A DNA stretch of 64,000 nt, taken from the NCBI GenBank assembly GCA_038134485.1, contig JAYPVG010000001.1, forward strand, positions 124,001 to 188,000, read 5' to 3'. Position 1 is the first letter of the stretch, and every line of letters starts with the position of its first letter. The notes below the pieces were generated by a model that ran no database searches, was not told where the DNA came from, and saw only the letters and a program-made list of their open reading frames with translations. The translations under genes were made by a program, and so were the position numbers. Shown here piece by piece: positions 44,501-52,583 of the stretch. This DNA is from NORP240 sp038134485. GTDB lineage: Bacteria; Pseudomonadota; Gammaproteobacteria; Pseudomonadales; Pseudohongiellaceae.

Positions 44501-44855
44501 GGCGATGGTGTTTCTTGGTGATCGGGACGCGCCGCTTCGAGTTACACTTGATAACGCCCCGGTGCAAGTAAACGAGGGTGCTGTAACCGCTCGGGAAGCC
44601 AGTCTCGGAACGGTGCCGGATTTCACCTACAGCGGGGATGGGGTAAGAATATCCGGAGTGACGCCGGGAGGTGCTGCTGCAGTGGCGGGATTAAGTGCCG
44701 GAGATATTCTGCTAAGTTATAGCGACCGGGAGATCCCGGATTTACAGACCTACTCAAATCTGATCAGGGAGTCATCACCGGGTGATGAGATTCAGCTGCT
44801 GATACGCCGGGGCGAGCAGGAAATTCTGTTTTCGGTCACCCTGCAGGCCAGGTAG
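41550..44855 (+). CDS. Exported peptidase with M1-like, M28 and PDZ domains
   Basis: A 1101-aa exported protein combining two metallopeptidase modules. After the signal peptide (LLQLALLAFFPLLSSAQ), residues about 20-500 form an M1-like gluzincin with HEILH at 302-306 and Glu324. The usual exopeptidase GxMEN motif is replaced by GYGMPSF. A middle region (about 530-720) links to an M28 aminopeptidase (about 730-990) with H812-Y-D814, GADDNASG, DGEEEGLLGS, NLDSVGR and the final His in THPDYHRPTD. A PDZ domain (about 1020-1101) closes it. AGGTGA precedes ATG 41550. It probably degrades peptides in the periplasm with the preceding propeller lipoprotein. Confidence 0.9.
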   Translation: MTDWQRIRRLLQLALLAFFPLLSSAQDEDLVHHSLRVILDPHSSYITVTDTITLPDGAASGSRAFLLNDQLRVTASSIPVAIAGRSDSSTAIGINSTGADLASSNRYQFTMPGQGIRQLELSYEGSIFQAAQQTSAQYSQSFSETSGIINEQGVYLNGASLWVPNFEQGLISFDLSVEFTPAAEDWTVVSQGSSDGENRWVENNPMEEIYLIAADFTRYAVESNDIDMLVFLRQPDSNLAAKYLDATERYLALYEPLLGDYPFDKFALVENFWETGYGMPSFTLLGSQIIRFPFIIDSSYPHEILHNWWGNGVYPDYDSGNWSEGLTAYLADHLFQEMNGLGHEYRKDNLTRYRNYVADETDFALNAFTSRSSAATQAVGYGKTLMLWHMLRDQIGDELFIEGLRRLYEDFRFQQIGFAEIALLFSEVADRDLQPFFDQWVNRVGAPKLALSVEEANDNQARIMFTQVQSDAPYNLTVPVALYYADEPEPQLYEIELSQKFEGVMADGFDSLQAVVVDPYFDLFRQLDREEIPPTIGQLFGSSRISFVVPEQNREHWLRMAESFGAGADAEILMAEDLQRLPTDRPVWILGKDNPYSSVIAESVAVYDAQITETGLSLSGIPVEYANRSSVLTARHPANAELAIGWIHIDNMVAMPGMIEKLPHYGKYSYLSFIGDEPTNDIKGNWTSTASPMVWMAEVLPAGYKLQELPLLEPLAELPPKYLPEQLHRHVQSLASEAMEGRKTGSPGADMAAEYIASQFRELGLKTLNGSYFQEWQENVTGIGRVTLRNVVAMIPGSDPQLSQRPAILAAHYDHLGTDGGLHHGADDNASGVSIMIEIAAKLNRAFTPKRPILFVAFDGEEEGLLGSRRFAARPPGFFETENLFAVVNLDSVGRLEQRPIQVFGGDSAYEWPFMAQGIGFTIGVDSTMAENVIASSDHIPFLNSGVPAIHLFAGTHPDYHRPTDTAEKLDYAGMSDIALWVEEAMVFLGDRDAPLRVTLDNAPVQVNEGAVTAREASLGTVPDFTYSGDGVRISGVTPGGAAAVAGLSAGDILLSYSDREIPDLQTYSNLIRESSPGDEIQLLIRRGEQEILFSVTLQAR

Positions 44856-44887
44856 CAAAATAGCTGCGCGTCTTATTGAAGTATCCG

Positions 44888-45040
44888 TTATCTCAGCTGA
44901 GTCAGGATCACTACTACTCCGAACATCAGTACTGTCATCAATATGAGAGTGCGCTTGCTCGCACCGGTCCGCGCCGGCGCCCAGTTATAAGATTCTTCCT
45001 CAACGAAGAGGCAGTGTTGTAATTTTTTTGAAAACTTCAC
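44888..45040 (-). CDS. Small single-span membrane protein (50 aa), GTG start
   Basis: A minus-strand frame not usually called because it starts at GTG. It begins at 45040 with GGAG six bases upstream, and ends TAA at 44890-44888. The peptide has a basic start MKFSKKLQHCLFVEEESYNW, a polar middle APARTGASKR and one carboxyl-terminal helix TLILMTVLMFGVVVILTQLR. Charges predict the amino terminus in the cytoplasm. The good ribosome site and the clean separation into charged head and hydrophobic tail suggest a real gene. No family recognised. It lies in a 489-base gap between the peptidase and glpQ-like genes; the overlapping plus-strand frame at 45028 looks spurious. Confidence 0.62.
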   Translation of the reverse strand: MKFSKKLQHCLFVEEESYNWAPARTGASKRTLILMTVLMFGVVVILTQLR

Positions 45041-45344
45041 GAATGGCTCCGTTGCAGCTGAATTCACCCTTTAAGACAAGTCAGGATTGTGCAGGAAACG
45101 GCGGGCGCTCGCCTGCCGACATAGAGGCAATCTGGCGAACAATTATGGCCAATTATGGCAGTGGCTCTTCGTCGCCACCATTCCAAGTGCCAGTTAGAAA
45201 TTCCGGCCGTAGTGATATCAGTCAGGCGTGCTGCAGCTTTTTACCTGATCTGTTCTTCTTGAATTAGATAGCCATTGTCACGCAGCCGAAACCATGGTGA
45301 GATAGGTTCAGGTGACTCAGGAATCGTTTAACGGAGTTATACTC

Positions 45345-46373
45345 ATGCGATATTGCAATTTACTAAGCAGGATTCTCGGGGTGACATTAATGGCAGCTGC
45401 AAGCGGTGGCGCGGTGGGGCAGAAGATAGTCGTCGCGCATCGCGGCGCCAGTGGCTATTTGCCTGAGCATACACTGGAGGCCAAGGCCATGGCGTACGCC
45501 ATGGGCGCCGATTTTATCGAACAGGACGTAGTCATGACTCGAGACGATCAACTGATTGTGCTCCATGACATTACCCTTGATCGCACCACTGACGTGGCAG
45601 CGCGGTTTCCCGGACGCGCGCGGGATGATGGCAGGCATTATGTGGTCGATTTCAGTCTGGAGGAAATTCGCAGCTTGCAGGTGCGGGAAGGGGTGCGCAA
45701 CACTACCGGGCAAGCAGTCTACCCGCAGCGCTTTCCGGTAGGAAAATCCAACTTTACCGTCAACACGCTGGCAGAAGAGATCGAGCTAATCCAGGGGCTA
45801 AATCGATCTACCGGAAAGGACATCGGCATTTACCCCGAGGTAAAGTCACCGGCGTTTCACCGGCAAGAAGGCAAGGACCTGAGCAGAGCTCTGGTCGCAA
45901 TGCTGAAAGAGTACGGATACACCAGCAGGCAGGACAAGGTATTCATCCAAACTTTCGAGTTTGATGAGTTACGAATAATTCATGATGAAATTCTGCCGGC
46001 GGCGGGTGTGTCTCTCCGACTGGTTCAACTGGTTGGCGACGAGGAAATCTATCAGTGGATGTTTACCGAGGAGGGCATGGCACAACTGTCCGAGTATGCG
46101 GATGGTCTTGGCCCGGAAAAGGGCCTCATCATTCCCTATCAGGCGTCCGCGGGGAATGTCAGTCCATCAAACCTCGTGGAACTGGCACATGCCAACGGAA
46201 TGCAGGTACACCCCTATACCTTCAGACTCGACGAGGGTCAGGTCCCAGCCTATGCGAACAGTTTTGAGGAGATGCTAGACTTGTTTTACTTTGAGGCTGG
46301 TGTGGATGGTCTGTTTACGGATTTTCCGGATCGGGCGGTCAGATTTCTGGAATCGCAGGAGAAGGCGGATTAG
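45345..46373 (+). CDS. glpQ: Periplasmic glycerophosphodiester phosphodiesterase
   Basis: GlpQ hydrolyses glycerophosphodiesters to glycerol-3-phosphate and an alcohol. The 342-aa protein has a signal peptide (MRYCNLLSRILGVTLMAAASGGAVG). It has the catalytic HRGASGYLPEHTLEA with His32, the metal-binding FIEQDVVMTRDDQLIVLHD with acidic and His ligands, and IYPEVKSPAFHRQ. Length and the ITLDRTTDV motif fit GlpQ rather than the cytoplasmic UgpQ. GGAG stands eight bases before ATG 45345; the frame is open 11 codons further upstream. Confidence 0.92.
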   Translation: MRYCNLLSRILGVTLMAAASGGAVGQKIVVAHRGASGYLPEHTLEAKAMAYAMGADFIEQDVVMTRDDQLIVLHDITLDRTTDVAARFPGRARDDGRHYVVDFSLEEIRSLQVREGVRNTTGQAVYPQRFPVGKSNFTVNTLAEEIELIQGLNRSTGKDIGIYPEVKSPAFHRQEGKDLSRALVAMLKEYGYTSRQDKVFIQTFEFDELRIIHDEILPAAGVSLRLVQLVGDEEIYQWMFTEEGMAQLSEYADGLGPEKGLIIPYQASAGNVSPSNLVELAHANGMQVHPYTFRLDEGQVPAYANSFEEMLDLFYFEAGVDGLFTDFPDRAVRFLESQEKAD

Positions 46374-46456
46374 ATGTCGCAGAACTCGGATACAGACAGT
46401 GGCCACCAGACTGCCATTGAGCAACCAAGAGTGAGGCAATCAAAGGAATTAACCTG

Positions 46457-47149
46457 GTGGCAAACATCCTGATTACCGGCAGCAATCGCGGAATTGGCCT
46501 GGAATTCGTATCGCAATACCTGGATAGGGGAGACATTGTATTTGCCTCCTGTCGTGATCCCCGGGGTGCAGATCGCTTGCGCGCACTGCAAACCGACGAC
46601 GCGCGGCTCAGCGTTATTGAACTTGATGTCTCCAATCCCGACAGTTTTGTCGACTTCGCCGCCAGTCTTGGAGGTCAGGCAATCGACGTATTCATCAATA
46701 ATGCCGGGGTTTACGGACCTAGATCGGCGGGATTTGGCGAGATTAGCGCGCAGGATTGGCTATCGGTCTTGCAGATAAATACCATCGCTCCGCTGCTGCT
46801 GACTCAGGCTCTGATTGCCAACATTAAAAGGGGAAACGAGGGCAAGCTGGTCTATGTGACTTCCAAGATGGGCTCCATAGCAGATAATACCAGCGGTGCC
46901 AGTTATATTTACCGGACTTCCAAAACAGCGCTCAATCAGGTGGTAAAGAGTCTGTCCGCTGACCTGGCGGCTGATGGGCTAACAGCGGTGGTCGTACACC
47001 CGGGGTGGGTACAGACAGACATGGGTGGACCAAACGCGCTGATCAATGCGCAAACCAGCGTCAGGGGAATGATTTCTGTGATAGATGGTATCACCAGGTC
47101 AGACTCCGGTCGCTTCTTAAACTACGACGGAATTGCTATTCCCTGGTAG
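46457..47149 (+). CDS. Short-chain dehydrogenase/reductase
   Basis: A 230-aa classical SDR with nucleotide-binding ITGSNRGIGLEFV near residue 6, NNAGVYG near residue 78, and the catalytic Tyr-x3-Lys in YIYRTSKTALNQ near residue 152, then VVHPGWVQTDMGG. It resembles the C-factor / sniffer-like carbonyl reductase subgroup. GTG start with AAAGGA upstream. Substrate is unknown. It lies 84 bases after glpQ and 88 before the copper cluster, all in the same direction. Confidence 0.88.
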   Translation: MANILITGSNRGIGLEFVSQYLDRGDIVFASCRDPRGADRLRALQTDDARLSVIELDVSNPDSFVDFAASLGGQAIDVFINNAGVYGPRSAGFGEISAQDWLSVLQINTIAPLLLTQALIANIKRGNEGKLVYVTSKMGSIADNTSGASYIYRTSKTALNQVVKSLSADLAADGLTAVVVHPGWVQTDMGGPNALINAQTSVRGMISVIDGITRSDSGRFLNYDGIAIPW

Positions 47150-47236
47150 GCATTATTCGCAGCAGGTCGCCCGGGGCCACTGAAACGTGGTACCTTTGGC
47201 GCCTCGAAGATTCCCGTAACTCCCCTGACTGGCAGT

Positions 47237-47863
47237 ATGAATCGACTCTCACGACTGGCTTGCGGTGCAGTTCTTGCGCTGTTTTTACTCGCCAACCAAT
47301 CTGTATACGCCCACGGGGGCGTAGTGCTTGACGAAGACGTCTGTGTTATCAATATCGGATTTCTGTCCGCCCACTTCACTGTGTACCAGCCGGAGACCCG
47401 AGCCAACGAGGAATTCTGTGAAGACATACCTGATGTCACCAACAGCGTATTTGTGATGGAGTATCTGCATGATTTTTTGCGAGAAATGCCGGTGGACTTC
47501 AGGATTGTTCGTGACGTCAATAAGGTCGGAGAGTTTGCTCGATGGGAGGATGTCCAGGCAATTGAAGACCTGGAGGCTGCGACCGTCTACTACCGGGCAC
47601 CGGCAATTCAGTCTGATGGCAACTACATGGCCGAATATGCCTTTGATCAAAAGGGCACGTACATAGGTGTGGTGACAGCGCTGCATCCGGATGGCGAGCG
47701 TGAATACAATGCAGTGTTTTTCTTCCAGGTAGGAGGCCCGGATCTGGGAACCATTCCACTATTTTTGGGAATGATGGTGTGTCTGCAACTGGGTTACTGG
47801 TGGAGCAACGGGGGTTGGAAGAAGCTGAGAAGCAGAGTCGCGGGATCGGATGCAAGCCAATGA
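47237..47863 (+). CDS. Exported protein with carboxyl-terminal helix, first gene of a copper cluster
   Basis: A 208-aa protein with a signal peptide (MNRLSRLACGAVLALFLLANQSVYA) and a mature start HGGVVLDEDVCVI. Two cysteines lie in DVCVI and EEFCEDI. A beta-rich domain (about 35-170) has GTYIGVVTALHPDGEREYNAVFFFQV, and a final helix (IPLFLGMMVCLQLGYWW) would anchor it in the membrane with a short basic tail inside. No family recognised. The amino-terminal His of mature HGG could bind copper, as in CopC-like proteins, but that is inference. Its stop overlaps the ATG of the multicopper oxidase gene, so they are cotranslated. Confidence 0.75.
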   Translation: MNRLSRLACGAVLALFLLANQSVYAHGGVVLDEDVCVINIGFLSAHFTVYQPETRANEEFCEDIPDVTNSVFVMEYLHDFLREMPVDFRIVRDVNKVGEFARWEDVQAIEDLEAATVYYRAPAIQSDGNYMAEYAFDQKGTYIGVVTALHPDGEREYNAVFFFQVGGPDLGTIPLFLGMMVCLQLGYWWSNGGWKKLRSRVAGSDASQ

Positions 47864-49578
47864 GAGCCAGATCAAACAGATTGCTAATTGCGGCGACACA
47901 GCTGGCAGTATCCGCTGTGGTTGCCTTCGTGCTCATACCGGACCAGTGGTACTCCGACACCATGAGAGTTCGCCTGGCGCAATGGTTTGGCACTCCAGCT
48001 TATGAATCCTTCGGTGCCACGCTTCCCGATATGGCCGCGGCAATTAATGAGAATGAAGCGGGCGCACAAATTTGTCCTGAGGATCTGGGTGGATGGCGTC
48101 AGCCCCAGCTAATTGAAGGCATTGAAATCAAGGAGTCACTCGCCTGTCGAGTGGACAATCCCCATGCGGTAGCAGCCTTTGTTCGCGGAACTAACAATGT
48201 TTCCGTCGATACGCTACTGAGTGCAGGCCTCAGCCGGGATGCCGTGGAGAAGGGCGCAGACCTGGACGGAGACGGCGATCCTGACGTCATCCATTTGCGA
48301 CTGGAAGTGGTAGAGCTCAACGGAGGTTCGCCGGATTCCGCCTTGCCTGTGGTCACCTTCGACATTGCACCGGGTGTTAATCCGGGACTATGGGTGTTCG
48401 CGCCAAAATCCTTTGGTATGGCAACAGAGAACTTTGAGTCCAATGTGGCCCGAGATATCCTTCGCGCCCCGTCTCCCACCATTCGCGTCGAGCAAGGGGA
48501 CCAGGTATTTATTACCCTCGAAAATACCCACTATCTCGGGCACACAATCCATCTGCACGGCGTCGATCATTCGTTTCTGGATGCTGACGGAGAAGGTAAC
48601 GACGGTGTTCCCGTGACCAGTGAATTACCGGTAGCGCCGGGCATGGCAAAAACCTATGAGCTTCAGCCCCGGCAAACCGGCACCATGTTCTACCATTGTC
48701 ACGTTCAGGTGCAGGCTCACGTGATGATGGGCTTGCAGGGTATGTTCGTGGTCGAAGAAAACCGCCCGGACAACTGGCTGCAAACCCTGAACGTTGGTGC
48801 AGGGCATGTCAGGTTTCCCTCGCAGGCGATCAGAGATCGGTTCGATGATGAATATGATCTTCACTTCACCGACCTGGATTCAAACCTGAATAACCGCATC
48901 CAGCAGAGCAACGATGCTGGGGAGGTCGAACGGCTGGTTAACAGGGAATACAATATCACTGACGCGAGCAGCGACTACTTCCTTCTCAACGGCCGTTCTT
49001 TTCCGCTGACATTTCAGGAGTCGCTGATAATCACCGAGCCTGACCGCTTGCTTAAACTCAGGGTCCTGAACGGGAGTAGTGTCGGACTCGCTCTCCATAC
49101 CCATGGTCATAAACCGACCGCGACGCACTATGACGGGATAGCGTTACCCGATGGTGCTCGAATAACGCGGGATGTGTTCTGGCTGGCGAGTGCCCAGCGC
49201 ACCGATCTTGAACTGGATACGACTAATGACGGTCTGCACTCGTACGGCAGTGGGGTTTGGTTGCTGCACGATCATCAGGCGCGAGGCGTTACCAATAACG
49301 GTCTGGGACCGGGTGGAAATTTGGGAGCCATTGTATACCGAGATTTTCTCGGTGCTGATGGCTGGCCGCAAACCATCGGCGAAGACCTCGCTCCGTATTT
49401 CCGAGCAAACTATTACCGTAGATCTGATCCTGCGCAGCGAAACTCCGGTGCCATGACGGCAGCACTTTTTCTGCGGTTGATTGGATTGGGCATTGCCATC
49501 GGTGCGTTGGTGGCAAGCCTGATCGCCATGTATCGGGCATTGTTTGACGGGACGGCCTCGGGCGATGGCGGGACGTGA
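47860..49578 (+). CDS. Membrane-anchored multicopper oxidase
   Basis: A 572-aa oxidase with an amino-terminal signal/anchor helix and a carboxyl-terminal helix (AALFLRLIGLGIAIGALVASLIAMY). The first cupredoxin domain has HTIHLHG (His231, His233) and FYHCHVQVQAHVMMGLQGM with His279, Cys280, His281 and His287, giving type 1 and type 3 copper ligands. The later domain has HTHGH (His413, 415, 417) and HDH (470-472). Having the HCH cysteine motif in the first rather than the last domain is unlike three-domain laccases such as CueO. An acidic EF-like stretch DLDGDGDPD lies near residue 130. ATG 47860 overlaps the upstream stop. Substrate unknown. Confidence 0.85.
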   Translation: MRARSNRLLIAATQLAVSAVVAFVLIPDQWYSDTMRVRLAQWFGTPAYESFGATLPDMAAAINENEAGAQICPEDLGGWRQPQLIEGIEIKESLACRVDNPHAVAAFVRGTNNVSVDTLLSAGLSRDAVEKGADLDGDGDPDVIHLRLEVVELNGGSPDSALPVVTFDIAPGVNPGLWVFAPKSFGMATENFESNVARDILRAPSPTIRVEQGDQVFITLENTHYLGHTIHLHGVDHSFLDADGEGNDGVPVTSELPVAPGMAKTYELQPRQTGTMFYHCHVQVQAHVMMGLQGMFVVEENRPDNWLQTLNVGAGHVRFPSQAIRDRFDDEYDLHFTDLDSNLNNRIQQSNDAGEVERLVNREYNITDASSDYFLLNGRSFPLTFQESLIITEPDRLLKLRVLNGSSVGLALHTHGHKPTATHYDGIALPDGARITRDVFWLASAQRTDLELDTTNDGLHSYGSGVWLLHDHQARGVTNNGLGPGGNLGAIVYRDFLGADGWPQTIGEDLAPYFRANYYRRSDPAQRNSGAMTAALFLRLIGLGIAIGALVASLIAMYRALFDGTASGDGGT

Positions 49579-49596
49579 TGAGGAGGGTTTTATAAA

Positions 49597-50280
49597 GTGA
49601 GTAACCTGGCACGTATATTCATCCCGTTAATGTTTCTTCTGCTGGTTGCTTCCACTGGATGGGCCCAGTTCGACTCCACCCGGCTTCACCGGGAGGAGTC
49701 GGGTCACGGCATGTCGGAAATGCGTTTTGACGCGACCGGCATGGTAATGAATGCCAACAGCCATGAACTGCCCAGAGACTGTGCAGAGTTGGCGGGGGAC
49801 GTTGAATTTACTGTACAGGTCGGAAAGACTTACGCCACCGATTTTCCCGGCACCGTATTTGGAATGAGTCAGCACGAGTATCGCGTAACTCCGTGCAGCA
49901 GGGTGACGATTACTCTAGTGAACGAGGACGAGGTGCGGCATCAATGGATGTTGCACGGGTTGCCTCGATATCTCTATTCTCAGGGTATGTTCCACCTGGA
50001 GGCGGCGGGTGGACAATCCCAAAGCGGGAGCTTTATAGTACCCAGCGACGATCAGACATACCTCGTTCACTGCGATATGACCCAGCACATGGAAAAAGGT
50101 ATGAAGGGGCAACTCATCGCGGGTTCGGGTAGTGGCAATCTCTGGAGCATTCCCGGTGTCAGTCAGGAATTTCGCCAGCAACAGCGGTTTAGCTTGCTGG
50201 GTGTTTCAATCGTTGCCAGCATGGCAGTGATGAGTTTCCTGGTGCTTCTGTATCTCGGGACTTCGAATCCAAATAGTTAG
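49597..50280 (+). CDS. Membrane-anchored cupredoxin
   Basis: A 227-aa exported protein: signal peptide ending near GWAQ, a cupredoxin domain, and a carboxyl-terminal helix (LGVSIVASMAVMSFLVLLYLG). Type 1 copper ligands are visible as His115 (RHQWMLHG), Cys159, His164 and Met169 in HCDMTQHMEKGM, with the classic C-x4-H-x4-M spacing. It likely donates or accepts electrons for the multicopper oxidase encoded 18 bases upstream. GTG start with AGGAGG at good spacing. Residues 35-60 are Met/His rich (HGMSEMRF, MVMNANSH) and might bind extra copper. Confidence 0.85.
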   Translation: MSNLARIFIPLMFLLLVASTGWAQFDSTRLHREESGHGMSEMRFDATGMVMNANSHELPRDCAELAGDVEFTVQVGKTYATDFPGTVFGMSQHEYRVTPCSRVTITLVNEDEVRHQWMLHGLPRYLYSQGMFHLEAAGGQSQSGSFIVPSDDQTYLVHCDMTQHMEKGMKGQLIAGSGSGNLWSIPGVSQEFRQQQRFSLLGVSIVASMAVMSFLVLLYLGTSNPNS

Positions 50281-50496
50281 CCTGCTTGCTTAGCTATCCT
50301 GGCCCGCAAATCTGCGGCTTTCTATGCACTTCGACGTTGACTAATGTTCATTCGTCACGTGGTGGAAAAAATACGCGTAAATCTCAGGCAAACTAGGGAC
50401 CGATGGAGACGTCTCAGGAAAGAACCGGCACCGTCGATAATATTGATATGCCCTTGGGCCGGATGGCCCCGCGGTTGTGATGTGAGCAGCAACGCT

Positions 50497-51054
50497 ATGT
50501 CCGTTTCGGCAAAAATTCTTAGATTGAATAAAGCCGGCCACCCGGTTTCCTGGCTTACTCGCGAGGAGACGGCGACCCTCGTGGTCAAGGATCAGGTCAT
50601 CTGGTCTCTGGGTAAGACGGTTATGGAAATTCGCGGTGGTTATAATCGTCAGGGTATTCAGACTGTTCTTAAGCTGCCAAGCATCGTAGCCTGCGATGGG
50701 AAGGTCCACATAGAAAGTTTCAATCCTCCCCTCGAAAACAAGTTCCTGTTTCGTCGGGACCAAAATATGTGTCTTTACTGCGGAGGCACTTTTGCGACTC
50801 AGGATCTTTCCCGGGATCACGTCATGCCGCTATCTCGGGGTGGCCGGGATGGCTGGACCAACGTGGTAACTTCCTGCCGACGCTGCAACAACAGAAAAGC
50901 CGACCGCAATCCGGAAGAATCAGGGATGGAATTGCTCGCGGTTCCATTCGTGCCGAATCATTACGAGTTCCTCTACCTGTCCAATCACAATTTGCTTGCG
51001 GACCAGATGGAGTTTCTGAAGGCAAAGTTTTCCTCCCATATCAAGCTTTCCTGA
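50497..51054 (+). CDS. HNH endonuclease family protein
   Basis: A 185-aa protein. The carboxyl-terminal half has an HNH core: CLYCGGTFATQDLSRDHVMPLSRGGRDGWTNVVTSCRRCNNRKADR, with two CxxC zinc pairs, the DHV histidine and the Asn-His-like NN-R-K segment. The amino-terminal half (AKILRLNKAGHPVSWLTREETATLVVKDQVIWSLG) is typical of chromosomal HNH proteins found in many gammaproteobacteria outside mobile elements. The start is uncertain: ATG 50497 matches homologue starts, while the frame is open to ATG 50344. Cellular role unknown. Confidence 0.83.
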   Translation: MSVSAKILRLNKAGHPVSWLTREETATLVVKDQVIWSLGKTVMEIRGGYNRQGIQTVLKLPSIVACDGKVHIESFNPPLENKFLFRRDQNMCLYCGGTFATQDLSRDHVMPLSRGGRDGWTNVVTSCRRCNNRKADRNPEESGMELLAVPFVPNHYEFLYLSNHNLLADQMEFLKAKFSSHIKLS

Positions 51055-51135
51055 ATTCAATCGGCCTGTCCCGAATGTCACCGTGGCGCTTGCCGACCCG
51101 GAATTCGTCGGAATCGGCATTAGCACCAGTGGATG

Positions 51136-52428
51136 TCAATTTGGGCGTGCAGGTACCTCATTGCCCGCTATCCACACCGAATCAATGCTGCGAGTGTTTT
51201 CGATATTATTCAATGGACTATCTTCGAGGATAATCAGGTCTGCCCATTTGCCTGGCTCGAGAGTGCCCAGGTCTCCCAGGTTCATGCATTCAGCTGCCTT
51301 GCCTGTTGCTGAATGAATGGCTTCCAGAGGAGACATGCCGGCTTCAACCATCAACCATAATTCCATGTGCTCGAAATAGCCCTGAAATCGCGCCGGTGGT
51401 CCACTGTCGGTGCCCATTGCGATTCCCACTCCGCCTTCGTTGAGCAGGTTTAGATTACGCATTGCCACGTCGAGTGCCACTTTATATCGCTGGGCCGAAG
51501 CGCTATTTCGCATGCGGGACTGTCGCTCTGGTAACAGCAATTCCTGCAGCACTGCCGGATCCGCCTCCTTGAGAAAGAACGGGTCGGAAAAGAAATCGGG
51601 TTCACTTTCATAGACAAAAGTCGATATTTCGCGCGTGAGCGTTGGAATGTAGCAGACTCCTCGTGCATTGATCAGGTCGATCAGTTCCTGGTCTACGGGC
51701 AGGTCGCGAACACTGTGGGCAATAATATCGCCACCCGCCTCCAGTACTTCCTTGGCATCTTCGAGGTAAAAAAGGTGCACGGCTACCGGCAACCGGCGAA
51801 TGTGGGCCTGGTCGATAATTGCCTCATAAATTTCCCGGGCAGGTTTGGGCGTGTTACCCAGGTTGTCATCGACTCGGGTCTTGATGAAATTTGCACCAAG
51901 ATCGGCGGCCCGATTGACAGCTGCGCGTACTTCGGTAACTGAGTTGCCGCTGATGACGTCTCCGGCTACGTAAAGTCGGGAGTAATCGAGATCCGGTCGT
52001 TGCTGTGAATCACGCAGGTTGAATCCTGCTTCTTCGTCGTCTCCGAGGCTGACTATGGTTGTCACCCCATAGCGGCCATAAAGCGAAAGCTGCCGCAGCA
52101 CATTCTCTCGGGAGTAACGCCCTGATTCCAGGCCCAATGTGCTTCCTACGTGGCCGTGAGCATTGATCATGCCCGGCATGATGGTCTTGCCACTGGCGTC
52201 GATCACCTCGGTATTGTCCGGCAGGCTTACATCAGCGGCCGGTCCCACCGCGCGTATCCTGCCGTTGCTTACCACGACAACGCCATTCTCAATGACGTCA
52301 GACCCGGTGCCATCAATGATATCGGCGCCGACGAAGGCCAGGTTCCCCTCGTTGGCATTTACAAGGCTGGTGGTAAGTACCGCGGCGAGGAGTAAACCGC
52401 AGGCTCTTGGTGAAGTCACGCTTTGCAT
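51136..52428 (-). CDS. Exported amidohydrolase-family metalloenzyme
   Basis: A 430-aa exported hydrolase with a signal peptide (LLLAAVLTTSLVNANEG). Metal-site motifs in order: MPGMINAHGHVG (His pair), NFIKTRVDD (bridging Lys), PVAVHLF (His), DIIAHSVRDLP (His) and AMGTDSGPP (Asp). The carboxyl-terminal MSPLEAIHSATGKAAECMNLGDLGTLEPGKWADL is shared across the family. It is distinct from the amidohydrolase at 25618, though of the same superfamily branch. AGGAG precedes ATG 52428; the frame is open further upstream. Substrate unknown. Confidence 0.87.
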   Translation of the reverse strand: MQSVTSPRACGLLLAAVLTTSLVNANEGNLAFVGADIIDGTGSDVIENGVVVVSNGRIRAVGPAADVSLPDNTEVIDASGKTIMPGMINAHGHVGSTLGLESGRYSRENVLRQLSLYGRYGVTTIVSLGDDEEAGFNLRDSQQRPDLDYSRLYVAGDVISGNSVTEVRAAVNRAADLGANFIKTRVDDNLGNTPKPAREIYEAIIDQAHIRRLPVAVHLFYLEDAKEVLEAGGDIIAHSVRDLPVDQELIDLINARGVCYIPTLTREISTFVYESEPDFFSDPFFLKEADPAVLQELLLPERQSRMRNSASAQRYKVALDVAMRNLNLLNEGGVGIAMGTDSGPPARFQGYFEHMELWLMVEAGMSPLEAIHSATGKAAECMNLGDLGTLEPGKWADLIILEDSPLNNIENTRSIDSVWIAGNEVPARPN

Positions 52429-52583
52429 ATCAGGTCTCCTGTGTGGGCGGACCACGGTAGCTCCATTGGAGCTAATTGGTGGATAAAAATCAATATCATT
52501 CAATTGGGAAGATCAAGGGGTTTTAATGCTAGCATCGCGCCCTGAGGTCGACGCCTCGGTATAGTCAGGGAACCCTCATCGCC

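Noticed and set aside
45028..45267. 79-codon plus-strand frame in the gap before glpQ
   Set aside because: Low-complexity polar translation, no ribosome site, and it overlaps a better-supported minus-strand small gene.
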